Source: Listeria monocytogenes (lineage in GTDB: Bacteria; Bacillota; Bacilli; Lactobacillales; Listeriaceae). From it: 64,000 nucleotides of DNA. How positions within the stretch are numbered: the stretch's first letter is position 1; every line of letters starts with the position of its first letter. The notes under the pieces are model-generated. The model was not told the DNA's origin, searched no databases, and worked only from the letters and a program-made list of their open reading frames with translations. The position numbers and the translations under genes were made by a program. Shown here in pieces: positions 25,052 through 33,539 of this stretch. The stretch spans positions 1,256,001 to 1,320,000 of the forward strand of contig NZ_CP168900.1 in the NCBI RefSeq assembly GCF_041765605.1. Reading direction: 5' to 3'.

Positions 25052-25645
25052 TTAATCATTAAGTCCTAACCCGTCTAAAATTGTTGCTTCATATTTCTCA
25101 ATGCGCGAAACACGCGTTTTCGATTGTTTCGGAGCTGCAAAATAAAGCAAGTAAGCTTTTTGACGACCAGGAGTCAAGGCTTCAAAAGCTGTTTGTAGCG
25201 CAGGCATTTCTTCAAATTTAGCGAGTAATTCTTCTGGAATAGGCGTTTCTGCTCGCGGTTTAAGTTCCACTTCTAATCCAGCTTTTTCTACTTCAATTGC
25301 ATTTTGAATATACGCCTTTAGAAATTCTTTTTGATCAAGAATTTCCTGTAAATTTGTGAAGCGGATTTGTCTAGCGGCTTGCACATTTTCTGTTTGCTGC
25401 ACTAAAATGTTTTCCGGATCACGGAGTAGTGCGCCTTTCATAAAGAGTAGAGCACAGTAGTTTTTAAAACCATGAATTAAGAAAACGTTGCTGCCATTAA
25501 TAGCGTAACAAGGTTTCCCCCATTTGAATTCTTCTTCTAGTTCAAACGTGATTGCTATTTCTCTTAATGCTTTGAATTCAGCTTGCCAAGTGGATGGTTT
25601 ACTTAGAAACGCATCTACTTTAGGATTTAATTCGGTTTTTGCCAT
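25052..25645 (-). CDS. YdeI/OmdA-family protein (DUF1801 domain)
   Basis: A protein of 197 residues. The N-terminal domain with EFKWGKPCYAINGSNVFLIH and the C-terminal helix-rich part with LTPGRQKAYLLYFAAPKQSK followed by TRVSRIE match the YdeI/OmdA family with its DUF1801 fold. Homologs are linked to bacterial envelope stress or antimicrobial peptide tolerance in some species, but no biochemical activity is certain. It starts at ATG behind GAGGAATTC and ends at the convergent terminator. Confidence 0.75.
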   Translation of the reverse strand: MAKTELNPKVDAFLSKPSTWQAEFKALREIAITFELEEEFKWGKPCYAINGSNVFLIHGFKNYCALLFMKGALLRDPENILVQQTENVQAARQIRFTNLQEILDQKEFLKAYIQNAIEVEKAGLEVELKPRAETPIPEELLAKFEEMPALQTAFEALTPGRQKAYLLYFAAPKQSKTRVSRIEKYEATILDGLGLND

Positions 25646-25742
25646 AATGAATTCCTCTTTTCCACACTTTTTCTTTGATACGAGTTATTTTAACTTAATA
25701 TGAAAGGCCTTGCAAATTTGACTTACCTACTAAAAGTAGACT

Positions 25743-25774
25743 TAAAGAAAGAACCTGAGTTTTATCCCAGATTC
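25743..25774 (-). terminator. Terminator of the VOC protein gene
   Basis: On the minus strand the imperfect stem GAATCTGGG/CTCAGGTTC is followed by TTTCTTT, a few bases after the stop. Confidence 0.6.
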
Positions 25775-25781
25775 TCTTAAT

Positions 25782-26189
25782 TTAAGATAAATTAAGCTGC
25801 CAACCGACGCCGAATTTATCCGTAACTTGCCCATATTTTTCCGACCAGAATGTTTTACCAAGTGGCATGACAATATTGCCACCTTCTGCAAGCTGATGGA
25901 ATTGTTTGGTTAGTTTTATTTCGTCAGACGTATCAATTACTAGTGTTATATTATCTCCGAATGTGAGCGGCATAGACTTTGGAACATCCGAAAACATAAC
26001 CTTTACTCCGTCCATTACTAAACTAGCATTCATTACTAAATCTTTGAGCGAATCTTCTATAGGTTCTTCGCTGGACTCGATTTCCCCATATGTCATCAAA
26101 TCTGTACACTTTGTTCCAAAAATTTCTTCATAAAACGCGATAGCATCTCTGGATTGTGTTCTAAAATTCAAGTAAACATTCAACGTCAT
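25782..26189 (-). CDS. VOC-superfamily (PhnB/glyoxalase-like) protein
   Basis: A protein of 135 residues from ATG at 26189 with GGAGGAATTC upstream; the open frame extends 68 codons further but that part is low-complexity and overlaps the opposite gene. MTLNVYLNFRTQSRDAIAFY then EEIFG at the start, a DGVKVMFSDVPKS strand and a C-terminal SEKYGQVTDKFGVGWQL are typical of PhnB-like members of the vicinal-oxygen-chelate fold. The substrate is unknown. Confidence 0.8.
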   Translation of the reverse strand: MTLNVYLNFRTQSRDAIAFYEEIFGTKCTDLMTYGEIESSEEPIEDSLKDLVMNASLVMDGVKVMFSDVPKSMPLTFGDNITLVIDTSDEIKLTKQFHQLAEGGNIVMPLGKTFWSEKYGQVTDKFGVGWQLNLS

Positions 26190-26353
26190 TTGAATTCCTC
26201 CTCGATTTTTATTCGCTAAAGTTCTATTCATTTTGGTGTTTTTATTATAGCAGATACTGCGTGAAAGAGGAAAAATTAAGAAGATAAATACTTGACTTGG
26301 AGCTACTCCAGGGTGATAAACTAAAGAGAAGATATAGATTCGGAGGAATTTAG

Positions 26354-26953
26354 ATGAAAAAGACATTGTATTTAATGCGCCACGGTCAAACATTATTTAA
26401 TCAACGTAAAAAAATTCAAGGTTTTTGCGATGCCCCACTTACCGACCTCGGGATTAAACAAGCAAAAATCGCTGGGAGTTACTTTAAAGAAAATAATATA
26501 ACATTCGATCAAGCTTACAGTTCCACATCAGAGCGCGCATGTGACACGTTAGAGCTGATTACGGACAAAAGCTATCAACGGTTGAAAGGTTTGAAAGAAT
26601 GGAATTTTGGTACTTTTGAAGGCGAGAGCGAAGACCTGAACCCACCACTACCATATGGAGATTTTTTTGCCGAGTATGGGGGAGAGCGAGAAGTAGATTT
26701 CAGAGACCGTTTAGTAACAACAATGGAACGTATCATGAGCCAAGATAACCATGATACTGTCCTCGCCGTTTCCCACGGAGCAGCCTGTGCTCAATTTGCC
26801 AGATATTGGGAAAAAACAAGCAAAATTGGCAAAGTAACAGGACTGAAAAATTGCTGCATTCTGAAGTTTGAATATGAAAACGGTAGATTTACTTTAGTTA
26901 ATTTTATTAATCATGATTTTGAGAATGGAACGCATATGGAAAGCGCTAAATAA
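26354..26953 (+). CDS. Histidine phosphatase (phosphoglycerate mutase-like) family protein
   Basis: A protein of 199 residues. LYLMRHGQTLFNQRKKIQGF at the N-terminus is the RHG catalytic motif, SSTSERACDTLELI supplies the second Arg, KEWNFGTFEGES the Glu region, and AVSHGAACAQF the second catalytic His. These enzymes remove phosphate through a phosphohistidine intermediate; the substrate cannot be read from sequence. GGAGGAATTT precedes the ATG and a strong terminator follows. Confidence 0.85.
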   Translation: MKKTLYLMRHGQTLFNQRKKIQGFCDAPLTDLGIKQAKIAGSYFKENNITFDQAYSSTSERACDTLELITDKSYQRLKGLKEWNFGTFEGESEDLNPPLPYGDFFAEYGGEREVDFRDRLVTTMERIMSQDNHDTVLAVSHGAACAQFARYWEKTSKIGKVTGLKNCCILKFEYENGRFTLVNFINHDFENGTHMESAK

Positions 26954-26981
26954 AAAAAGCACTCGTTAACGAGTGCTTTTT
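26953..26981. terminator. Convergent terminator after the histidine phosphatase gene
   Basis: The perfect palindromic stem AGCACTCGTT/AACGAGTGCT is flanked by an A-run and a T-run, between two convergent genes. Confidence 0.9.
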
Positions 26982-26985
26982 CGCT

Positions 26986-27246
26986 TTATTGAAACAAATT
27001 CTTTATTTTATCCAAAAACCCACCAGTTAACTCATTCGCAGTATCTTGCAAGTTTTCCGTAAGTCCACTTGCTTTATCTTGCAGATTTTCTGTTAGGTTC
27101 GTTGCTTCATTCTGTAAGTTTTCCGTGACGTTACTTGCTTGTTCACCAAGCTCAGATGCTTTGTTTGTTGCCTCTTCTGTCAGTGTTCCTAGGTTCTCCA
27201 GGGGCAGGGACTCGGTAACTTTATTCTTCAAATCATCTAAATTCAT
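26986..27246 (-). CDS. Small amphipathic-helix protein with 11-residue repeats
   Basis: An 86-residue protein made almost wholly of helix. Residues about 35-75 contain undecapeptide repeats of the form E/D-x-A-S/T-x-L/V-T-E-N-L-Q, as in LEA group-3 or apolipoprotein-like helices. A C-terminal GGFLDKIKNLFQ could be an amphipathic anchor. There is no signal peptide. It starts behind AAGGAGG. The role is unknown; stress or surface-associated helix binding is a guess. Confidence 0.65.
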   Translation of the reverse strand: MNLDDLKNKVTESLPLENLGTLTEEATNKASELGEQASNVTENLQNEATNLTENLQDKASGLTENLQDTANELTGGFLDKIKNLFQ

Positions 27247-27369
27247 TGTTTCCTCCTTATTTTGGGGGCTTAGAGTTTATTCTAAAGGAAGACGCGGGGA
27301 ACTACAAACAATTCGTACCGTCATTGGTGAAAAAATATGGTATGATGATAAAAGGAAATGAGGACTGAC

Positions 27370-28782
27370 ATGCATAATTTAAAATTAAGTGAAGAAATTA
27401 AAAGAGCAATTAACGAACTAGGATATACAGAAGCAACGCCTGTTCAAAAAGCAGTAATTCCAGTTGCCTTAACAGGGGAAGATATCGTTGCTAAATCACA
27501 AACTGGTAGTGGGAAAACAGCAGCATTCGCTATTCCTATTGCTGAACAAGTCGAATGGGAAGAAAATAAACCGCAAGCGCTAATCATCGTTCCAACGCGA
27601 GAACTTGCAATGCAAGTCAAAACAGAATGTACGAATATCGGGCGATTTAAACGCGTCAAAGCTGCAGCAATATACGGACAATCACCATTTGCAAAACAAA
27701 AATTAGAACTAAGCCAAAAAAATCATATCGTCGTTGGGACGCCTGGTCGCCTACTGGATCATATTGAAAAAGGATCTCTGAATGTCGATAAAGTAGCCCA
27801 CTTAGTTTTAGATGAAGTAGACGAAATGTTAAGTATGGGCTTTATTGATCAAGTAGAAGATATTCTTAGCCGTTTACCAAAACAGCGCCAAAATCTATTT
27901 TTCTCTGCAACTATGCCAGAAGAAATGCAAGATTTAATCAAACGCTATCAAGACGATCCAATGGTTATCGAAATGGCATCAGAAAAAACAAATCCTATCT
28001 TCCATGTGGAGATGCAAACAGATAATAAAGAAAAAACGCTAAAAGATGTTTTAATTACGGAAAATCCAGATAGCGCGATTATTTTTTGCAACACGAAAAA
28101 TCAAGTCGATGAACTCACGGATTTACTTGATGTAAAAGCTAGTAAAATTCATGGTGGCTTAAGACAAGAAGATCGTTTTCGGGCAATGGATGATTTCAAA
28201 AGTGGCAAATCGCGTTTCTTAATTGCGACAGATGTGGCAGGGCGTGGAATTGATGTGGATAATGTCTCATTAGTTATTAACTATGATTTACCAATCGAAA
28301 AAGAAAACTATGTGCATCGTATCGGTCGTACTGGTCGCGCTGGCAAAAGCGGGAAAGCCATTAGCTTCGTGAAAACTAATGAAAATCCACTTTTGCGTGA
28401 TATAGAAGAAATGCTCGACGTTACAATTGAAAAAAAACGTAAACCGACAGTAATCGAAGTGAAAGCAAACGAAGATGCTTTCCGCAAAAAACAACAAAAG
28501 CGACCAACTATCAAAAAAGCTCGTGGCGAAAAATTAAATAAAAACATCATGAAATTGTACTTTAATGGTGGGAAAAAGAAAAAAATTCGTGCAGTAGATT
28601 TTGTGGGAACTATTTCTAAGTTAGAAGGAATTACGGCTGAAGATATTGGGATTATTACGATTGAAGACCATGTTTCTTTTGTCGAAATTTTAAATGGAAA
28701 AGGGCCCGCTGTACTGGACATGATGCGCTCTCGTAAAGTAAAAGGTAGACGCCTGAAAGTAAACGAAGCCAGAAAACGATAA
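27370..28782 (+). CDS. dbpA: DbpA-type ATP-dependent RNA helicase
   Basis: A protein of 470 residues from the second ATG, which has GAGG seven bases upstream; an ATG at 27358 is an alternative. It has motif [11 protein letters not shown], Ia [15 protein letters not shown] (not DEAD), [18 protein letters not shown] and [12 protein letters not shown], then a C-terminal DbpA RNA-binding domain ([20 protein letters not shown]) that recognises 23S rRNA hairpin 92 in YxiN/DbpA proteins. It acts in large ribosomal subunit assembly. It is the largest gene of this segment. Confidence 0.88.
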   Translation: MHNLKLSEEIKRAINELGYTEATPVQKAVIPVALTGEDIVAKSQTGSGKTAAFAIPIAEQVEWEENKPQALIIVPTRELAMQVKTECTNIGRFKRVKAAAIYGQSPFAKQKLELSQKNHIVVGTPGRLLDHIEKGSLNVDKVAHLVLDEVDEMLSMGFIDQVEDILSRLPKQRQNLFFSATMPEEMQDLIKRYQDDPMVIEMASEKTNPIFHVEMQTDNKEKTLKDVLITENPDSAIIFCNTKNQVDELTDLLDVKASKIHGGLRQEDRFRAMDDFKSGKSRFLIATDVAGRGIDVDNVSLVINYDLPIEKENYVHRIGRTGRAGKSGKAISFVKTNENPLLRDIEEMLDVTIEKKRKPTVIEVKANEDAFRKKQQKRPTIKKARGEKLNKNIMKLYFNGGKKKKIRAVDFVGTISKLEGITAEDIGIITIEDHVSFVEILNGKGPAVLDMMRSRKVKGRRLKVNEARKR

Positions 28783-28806
28783 TTTTAAGAAAAGAAGGTC
28801 CAAACA

Positions 28807-29070
28807 ATGGAAAGGCCAGATAATCAACTTATTTTAATGGTGTTAGAAGTTGTTAAAAATCCACTTTACAATATAAAATCACTAACAATTAATTTTCTGC
28901 AGGGAGAGATTGTTGGCAATTCAACAAGAAACGAATTGTTATATTGCACATACTGGCTTGAATTTCATGGTTTTATTCTTCGTGACGAAAAAGGAGATAA
29001 CCAAAAGTACTATAGCATGACTAAACAAGGGGATTTTTTACTTCAAAAAATTAAAAATGAACTTTCTTAG
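28807..29070 (+). CDS. Small winged-helix-like protein
   Basis: An 87-residue protein whose pattern of helices (NQLILMVLEVV, NSTRNELLYCTYWLEFHGFI) followed by a wing-like YYSMTKQGDFLLQKI segment resembles small winged-helix regulators. It is 24 bases downstream of the helicase gene behind AGAAGG and ahead of a strong terminator, so probably cotranscribed with it. The target is unknown. Confidence 0.6.
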   Translation: MERPDNQLILMVLEVVKNPLYNIKSLTINFLQGEIVGNSTRNELLYCTYWLEFHGFILRDEKGDNQKYYSMTKQGDFLLQKIKNELS

Positions 29071-29142
29071 TTTGTTCATACTTTTTTAACATTTATTCGT
29101 TATATTAAGAGTAACCTTTTTTTCAATGAAATATCTCACCTG

Positions 29143-29185
29143 GCAGCATCCGTCTCCCTACTAAAACGCGGATGCTGCTCTTTTT
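29143..29185 (+). terminator. Terminator after the helicase gene pair
   Basis: The ten-base stem GCAGCATCCG/CGGATGCTGC with a 16-base loop is followed by TCTTTTTG. Confidence 0.9.
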
Positions 29186-29235
29186 GTGCCTAAAATTATG
29201 ATATACTGAAAAAAACTTGGAAAGTAGATGGAAAT

Positions 29236-29712
29236 ATGTATAAATACACACTTTGTTTTATCCAAAGAGGCGATGAAATTTTATTATTGAATAGACAAAA
29301 ATCTCCCTGGATGGGAAGTTGGAATGGTGTCGGGGGTAAAATTGAGCAAGGGGAGGCGCTCCTCGAATCGATTAAGCGTGAAATCACAGAAGAGACAGGG
29401 ATTTTCTCCAATGATTATGAAATTCGTGATATTGGTGAAATGAAATGGTTTGTGGATGGTGAAAATCTTGGAGGAATGCATTTGTTTCTGGCTAATCTTC
29501 CTGATAATTATATATACGCAACACCTCGCGCAACCGATGAAGGAATACTTGATTTTAAAAAAAGGGAATGGATACTTAATCCAGAAAATACAGGTGTAGT
29601 AAACAATTTACCATACATTATCCAACATGCCCCAAAAGCCCCACTTAGAATAGAAGTTTCGACAAAATATCAAGAAAATACATTACTACATATTAGTCAT
29701 CAATCCTTATAA
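29236..29712 (+). CDS. Nudix hydrolase, MutT/8-oxo-dGTP-type
   Basis: A protein of 158 residues. The Nudix box GGKIEQGEALLESIKREITE then ETGI is complete (G-x5-E-x7-REUxEExGU). The upstream SPWMGSWNGVGG segment is typical of MutT-like 8-oxo-dGTP diphosphatases, which prevent mutation by cleaning the nucleotide pool. Substrate choice among oxidised nucleotides cannot be decided. It has its own promoter region after a terminator and ends at a convergent terminator. Confidence 0.85.
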   Translation: MYKYTLCFIQRGDEILLLNRQKSPWMGSWNGVGGKIEQGEALLESIKREITEETGIFSNDYEIRDIGEMKWFVDGENLGGMHLFLANLPDNYIYATPRATDEGILDFKKREWILNPENTGVVNNLPYIIQHAPKAPLRIEVSTKYQENTLLHISHQSL

Positions 29713-29741
29713 AAAAAGCATTGCGCTGATTCGCAATGCTT
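29713..29741. terminator. Convergent terminator after the Nudix gene
   Basis: AGCATTGCG/CGCAATGCT forms a perfect nine-base stem next to an A-run on the left; it lies between converging genes. Confidence 0.8.
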
Positions 29742-29748
29742 CCATACT

Positions 29749-29994
29749 TCAAGATGTCGTAAAATAACTCGCTTCCCAGCGACTAATTAAATTTTGCGCA
29801 TCGTCTGTAGATAATTTTTTATGTCCGATAATCTGCTCTTTAGCAATTTCAAGACTCTCAAAATGATCAATTAATCGTTGCGAAGGATTATTAATATAGA
29901 CATCACTAAGTAGAATGGAGTGGTTTTTCTCCTTTTCTATGCTTCTAACTCCTACGATATAACCTGCTGCTGTAATAAGTAATAATTTATTCAT
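29749..29994 (-). CDS. Small protein translationally coupled to the MFS transporter
   Basis: An 81-residue protein starting MNKLLLITAAGYIVGVRSIE; the N-terminus is hydrophobic and the rest polar, ending TDDAQNLISRWEASYF. Its start overlaps the transporter stop by four bases, so it is in the same operon. No family was recognised. Confidence 0.6.
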   Translation of the reverse strand: MNKLLLITAAGYIVGVRSIEKEKNHSILLSDVYINNPSQRLIDHFESLEIAKEQIIGHKKLSTDDAQNLISRWEASYFTTS

Positions 29995-31196
29995 ACTTCT
30001 TCGCTCCCTTTTAGTTGTTCTGCTGCACCACTAGACACTTTTTTTCTGGATAAAAACATATAGATGAAAACGCAAATAAAAGCGATGGCACCGGCAATAA
30101 TGTAAATACCTTGGAATGAAAGCACATGATGAATTTCACCCATAATATAAGGCCCAATGCCAAGTCCTAAATCAAGCCCGATAAAGTAGGTAGATAAGCC
30201 AATCCCAATACGATGAGGTTCACATACTTTTAAACAAACAGCTTGTCCATTTGACATAAACGTTCCATAACCTAAGCCGATGAGTCCGCCTGAAATAAGT
30301 AGCACGAGACTTGATGTTGCAGTACTAAGGACCACTAATCCAACTGCTAAAAAGAGATAACTAGGATACATGACATATTTTTCACCTTTTGCATCGAAAA
30401 GTTTTCCAGACATTGGGCGCGTAAAGGTAATGACTAATGCGTAGACAACAAAGAAGAATGTCCCAGCGCTCACTAAATTAATTTCTCTAGCATAGGAAGC
30501 AAGGAATGTAAGCACACTAGAATAAGAAATCCCCATTAAGAAGGCAATAAAGGTAATCGGAATTACTTTATACTCAACAAAACTTTTAACCGTCCAAGTT
30601 TGTAAGGCCTTCCGATGTTCGGCTGTTAAAACAATATTTTTCACTGGTAAGTAGAAGCAAAGTAGTGCAGTTAATAAGACAATAACCGTGGAAAAAATAA
30701 TAATCGTATAAAAGTTCGTTTTGTTTAGTAAAATCATTCCGATGAATGGGCCAATCGCGGCTGCAAGACTCGTGCTGAGACCATAATAATTAATTCCTTC
30801 TCCGTTTCTAGAATTAGGAATATAAGCTGTGACAATCGCATTGGTAGCTGTTGACGTTGTTCCGTATGCGAATCCATTTAAAAAACGAATAATAAACATA
30901 ATGGCAATCGTTGGCATGTATAAGTAAGCCATCGTCGTTACTAAGAAAAATAAAATCCCAAATCTTAAAACCCGCTTACGACCAAATAGTTCCAGCTTTT
31001 TCCCCATGTAAAGTCGTGCGAGGAGCGTCCCGATAATATAAATCCCAGACGCAAATCCGGCTTCACCAAGAGACGCGTTCAACTCTTCTTGAGCAATAAC
31101 GGCAATAATAACCATTAGCAAATAATAAACGAGATAAACGACAAAGTTAATCAATGTTATTAAGACAAAACCCTTGTTAAATAATTTTTCTTTCAT
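29991..31196 (-). CDS. Major facilitator superfamily transporter
   Basis: A protein of 401 residues with about 12 membrane segments. The loop between segments 2 and 3 reads ARLYMGKKLELFGRKRVLRFG, the MFS signature (G-x-x-x-D/E-R/K-x-G-R/K-R/K). It resembles drug or metabolite efflux proteins of the YhhS/DHA type, but the substrate is unknown. It is transcribed away from a Crp/Fnr-type regulator gene with a palindrome between them, so control by that regulator is likely. Confidence 0.8.
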   Translation of the reverse strand: MKEKLFNKGFVLITLINFVVYLVYYLLMVIIAVIAQEELNASLGEAGFASGIYIIGTLLARLYMGKKLELFGRKRVLRFGILFFLVTTMAYLYMPTIAIMFIIRFLNGFAYGTTSTATNAIVTAYIPNSRNGEGINYYGLSTSLAAAIGPFIGMILLNKTNFYTIIIFSTVIVLLTALLCFYLPVKNIVLTAEHRKALQTWTVKSFVEYKVIPITFIAFLMGISYSSVLTFLASYAREINLVSAGTFFFVVYALVITFTRPMSGKLFDAKGEKYVMYPSYLFLAVGLVVLSTATSSLVLLISGGLIGLGYGTFMSNGQAVCLKVCEPHRIGIGLSTYFIGLDLGLGIGPYIMGEIHHVLSFQGIYIIAGAIAFICVFIYMFLSRKKVSSGAAEQLKGSEEV

Positions 31197-31304
31197 AAAA
31201 TAAAATCCCTTCTTACGTATAATTTGTAATTTATCTCAGCGACAAAGAGTATTATAGGGGATATTCGGAGAGGATACTTTTTAATTTGGTAATTATTTCT
31301 GCTA

Positions 31305-31320
31305 TATACAAATTTGTATA
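31305..31320. promoter_or_regulatory. 16-bp perfect palindrome between the MFS and Crp/Fnr genes
   Basis: TATACAAATTTGTATA is a perfect palindrome in the 204-base divergent intergenic region, 81 bases before the regulator start. Position and symmetry suit a dimeric Crp/Fnr-family regulator controlling the transporter, itself, or both. Its half-site differs from the classical PrfA box. Confidence 0.55.
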
Positions 31321-31400
31321 ACATTTGTTGAAAAAATAGGGAATAGTATTTTGTATGATTAATATGCTTTAACTGGAAGGACAAAAAGGAGGTTAAGAAC

Positions 31401-32060
31401 ATGAAGCAAAATATTCTTAATAATTATGTGAGCACAAATGATTTTCCAGTTATTACAAGGGGAAAACGTAAATATTTAACTTACGAGGGGCTGGAAGATT
31501 CTTATGTCTACATACTTAAAAAAGGGATTATTAAAACGAGTATTATATCAAGGGATGGTAGGGAGTTTAACTTGAATTACATTAATAAAATGGATATTAT
31601 CTCTCTGTTAAAAGATGAATACTCCCAGTTTGCGAATGCACCGTTTAATATTCGCGTGGAGTCTGATACGGCAGAACTATACCAAGTTGACCGGGTAAGG
31701 TTTTGGAAAGACGTGAATCGTGATGTGGATTTGCAAATTTATGTAAAAGATTATTACCGTACGAGGTTGCTACAATCCATTAAAAAAATGCAGCAAATGC
31801 TAATGAATGGGAAACTGGGAGCAATTTGTACGCAACTCTACGAACTTTATACGCTTTTTGGAGTGGAAATTGCGCCTGATCAGTATTTGATTGATTTTCT
31901 AGTAAGTAATGAAGAAATTGGTCATTTTTGCGGGATTAACTCCGCAAGCAGTGTGAACCGGATTTTCCAACAACTCAAAAAAGAAGGCGTCATTACGATG
32001 CAAAACCGCTATATTATTATTAAAAAATTAGATGTTATTCAAGAAAACGTTATTTTTTAA
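31401..32060 (+). CDS. Crp/Fnr-family transcriptional regulator
   Basis: A protein of 219 residues with an N-terminal cyclic-nucleotide-binding-like beta roll (YVYILKKGIIKTSIISRDGR, about residues 30-49) and a C-terminal winged helix (LVSNEEIGHFCGINSASSVN then RIFQQLKKEGVI). It belongs to the PrfA-like set of Listeria Crp/Fnr paralogs. No iron-sulfur Cys cluster is apparent. It is divergent from an MFS operon. AAAGGAGG precedes the start. Confidence 0.8.
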   Translation: MKQNILNNYVSTNDFPVITRGKRKYLTYEGLEDSYVYILKKGIIKTSIISRDGREFNLNYINKMDIISLLKDEYSQFANAPFNIRVESDTAELYQVDRVRFWKDVNRDVDLQIYVKDYYRTRLLQSIKKMQQMLMNGKLGAICTQLYELYTLFGVEIAPDQYLIDFLVSNEEIGHFCGINSASSVNRIFQQLKKEGVITMQNRYIIIKKLDVIQENVIF

Positions 32061-32063
32061 CAG

Positions 32064-32100
32064 TAGAAAAGCACTGCAATCAATCGTTGCAGTGCTTTTC
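32064..32100. terminator. Convergent terminator after the Crp/Fnr gene
   Basis: AGAAAAGCACTGCAA/TTGCAGTGCTTTTCT forms a perfect 15-base stem with a short loop, with T-rich ends in both directions. Confidence 0.9.
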
Positions 32101-32294
32101 TATCCTCTTTTTTTAAAGGAATATCGAATCCTAAGTGTGATGAGTCCAATGATGATTAATAAACTGCCAACCATCAAATTCTCTAAGTCGCTAAAATCCC
32201 AAAAAATAGAGATTCCGATATTAGATAGTCCTAGAAAAACAAAAACCAAGCCAACAACAAGTAAAACCAAATAAGCCGGTTTAGAAATTTTCAT
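32100..32294 (-). CDS. Small two-pass membrane protein
   Basis: A 64-residue protein with two hydrophobic segments (about 7-25 and 36-54) separated by SIFWDFSDLENLM and a basic C-terminus KKRG. It starts behind AAGGCGT-type sequence of modest quality. It is a separate short gene between convergent terminator and the YitT-family gene. The function is unknown. Confidence 0.6.
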   Translation of the reverse strand: MKISKPAYLVLLVVGLVFVFLGLSNIGISIFWDFSDLENLMVGSLLIIIGLITLRIRYSFKKRG

Positions 32295-32360
32295 AAGGAC
32301 GCCTCACTTACATTAAAAATAATTTCCACATTATTGTAACATAAGTTTAGCAAAACCACA

Positions 32361-33209
32361 TCACTCGCTTGTTATTTGTTTTGTAAAGCCTTCACCTACA
32401 ACACTTTGCACATCATTAATAATAAAGAATGCTTTCTCATCATATTTATTAACGATTTTAGTGAGAGGTAGTAATTGATCTCGGCTGATTACAATATAAA
32501 GAATTTTTTTATCTTGGCGCATATAGAAACCTTGACCGTTGAAAAGGGTAATACCACGTTCTAAATTCGCATCAATTTCAGTTGCAATTTCTTCATAATA
32601 ATCCGATATAATCGTGACAGATTTTTTAGGATTGTAACCTTCCAGAATGAAATCAAGTACTTTGGTCGAAATATAAAGCGAAACGACGGTAAATAGCATG
32701 TTTTCAAAACCGATTACAAAAACAGAAGGAATAACCACAAGTAAATCAAAGAATAGCAACGCGTAACTCGTATTCCAACCAAGATATTTATTAGCAATTT
32801 TCGCTAAAATAGCGCTACCAGCAGTAGTTCCGCCACCATTCATAATTAGTCCCATACCAATTCCCATCATTAATCCGGCAAAAATGGCTGCGACAATCGT
32901 TTGATTTGCCACGAAAGCAAGCGGCTCAGAAAAATGTAAAAATATCGAAGTGAAACTAATAGCCACAATTGTCCAGACAATCGTCATTCGATCAAGAAAC
33001 TTGTAACCAATAATAAGTAAAATACCATTAAATATAAAAGTAGTGACTGCGGGAGTCCAACCAAGCAAGTAATAAAGCATCATTGTTAGCCCAGTAACGC
33101 CACCTTCTCCTAAATTATTCGGGATAGCAAAAACATTGACAGCAAGCGAGAAAATAAGCGCCCCCACGATAATTTTTGCGATGTTCCAACCAGTTTTATT
33201 TTTGTTCAT
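32361..33209 (-). CDS. YitT-family membrane protein (DUF2179 C-terminal domain)
   Basis: About 282 residues from ATG at 33209, the start best spaced from AAAGGAG; upstream in-frame starts at 33215 and 33230 are possible. Five to six membrane segments (NLGEGGVTGLTMMLYYLLGW early in the protein is characteristic of YitT) are followed by a soluble DUF2179 domain (NPKKSVTIISDYYEEIATEI to the end). The role is uncertain; YitT proteins are suspected small-molecule transporters. A structured leader lies directly upstream. Confidence 0.8.
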   Translation of the reverse strand: MNKNKTGWNIAKIIVGALIFSLAVNVFAIPNNLGEGGVTGLTMMLYYLLGWTPAVTTFIFNGILLIIGYKFLDRMTIVWTIVAISFTSIFLHFSEPLAFVANQTIVAAIFAGLMMGIGMGLIMNGGGTTAGSAILAKIANKYLGWNTSYALLFFDLLVVIPSVFVIGFENMLFTVVSLYISTKVLDFILEGYNPKKSVTIISDYYEEIATEIDANLERGITLFNGQGFYMRQDKKILYIVISRDQLLPLTKIVNKYDEKAFFIINDVQSVVGEGFTKQITSE

Positions 33210-33231
33210 CTCCATTTCTCCTTTCCACACA

Positions 33232-33313
33232 AAAAAAGACCCAAGAACACCTCTAAATAGGCACTCTGGAGTCTTTTTATAAAAAAAGCATTAACTGACA
33301 TCTTTGTCATTAA
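33232..33313 (-). promoter_or_regulatory. Two tandem terminator-like hairpins in the YitT gene leader
   Basis: On the minus strand the first hairpin (33282-33313; TGACA/TGTCA with flanking pairs) is followed by TTTTTTT, and the second (33232-33279; AAAAAGACTCCAGA against TCTTGGGTCTTTTTT) ends in a T-run 20 bases before the gene's start. Terminators so close to a start codon usually mean attenuation or a riboswitch-like leader. No known riboswitch class was recognised. Confidence 0.5.
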
Positions 33314-33407
33314 TTGTCTCACCATAAAAAATTGCTATTCATTTCAACACAATTTACAATATACCATAAAAAATAAGCACCTTCAAGCCTTTTTTAAGTA
33401 TAAATAA

Positions 33408-33515
33408 TTAGCCGAAAATCGCTAAAAATGGCATTAAATTAAGTAGAAATAAACCTACAAGAACACTAATAACAATTTTGATGACAAGTGGTTTTTCACT
33501 TTCTGTTTTTTTCAA
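33408..33515 (-). CDS. 35-residue membrane miniprotein
   Basis: A TTG start preceded by the strong site AAGGAGG encodes MKKTESEKPLVIKIVISVLV then GLFLLNLMPFLAIFG: charged N-terminus and one membrane helix. It follows a 45-residue membrane protein gene after 24 bases, so probably in one transcript. The strong ribosome site and clear topology argue that it is real. The function is unknown. Confidence 0.55.
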   Translation of the reverse strand: MKKTESEKPLVIKIVISVLVGLFLLNLMPFLAIFG

Positions 33516-33539
33516 TGTGTTTTCCTCCTTAATGTGCGC

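Noticed and set aside
26190-26393. 68-codon N-terminal extension of the VOC protein
   Set aside because: It overlaps the start of the histidine phosphatase gene, and the ATG at 26189 with GGAGG fits the family start.
31305-31320. PrfA box
   Set aside because: The palindrome differs from the TTAACA-type PrfA consensus, and no known PrfA target is adjacent.
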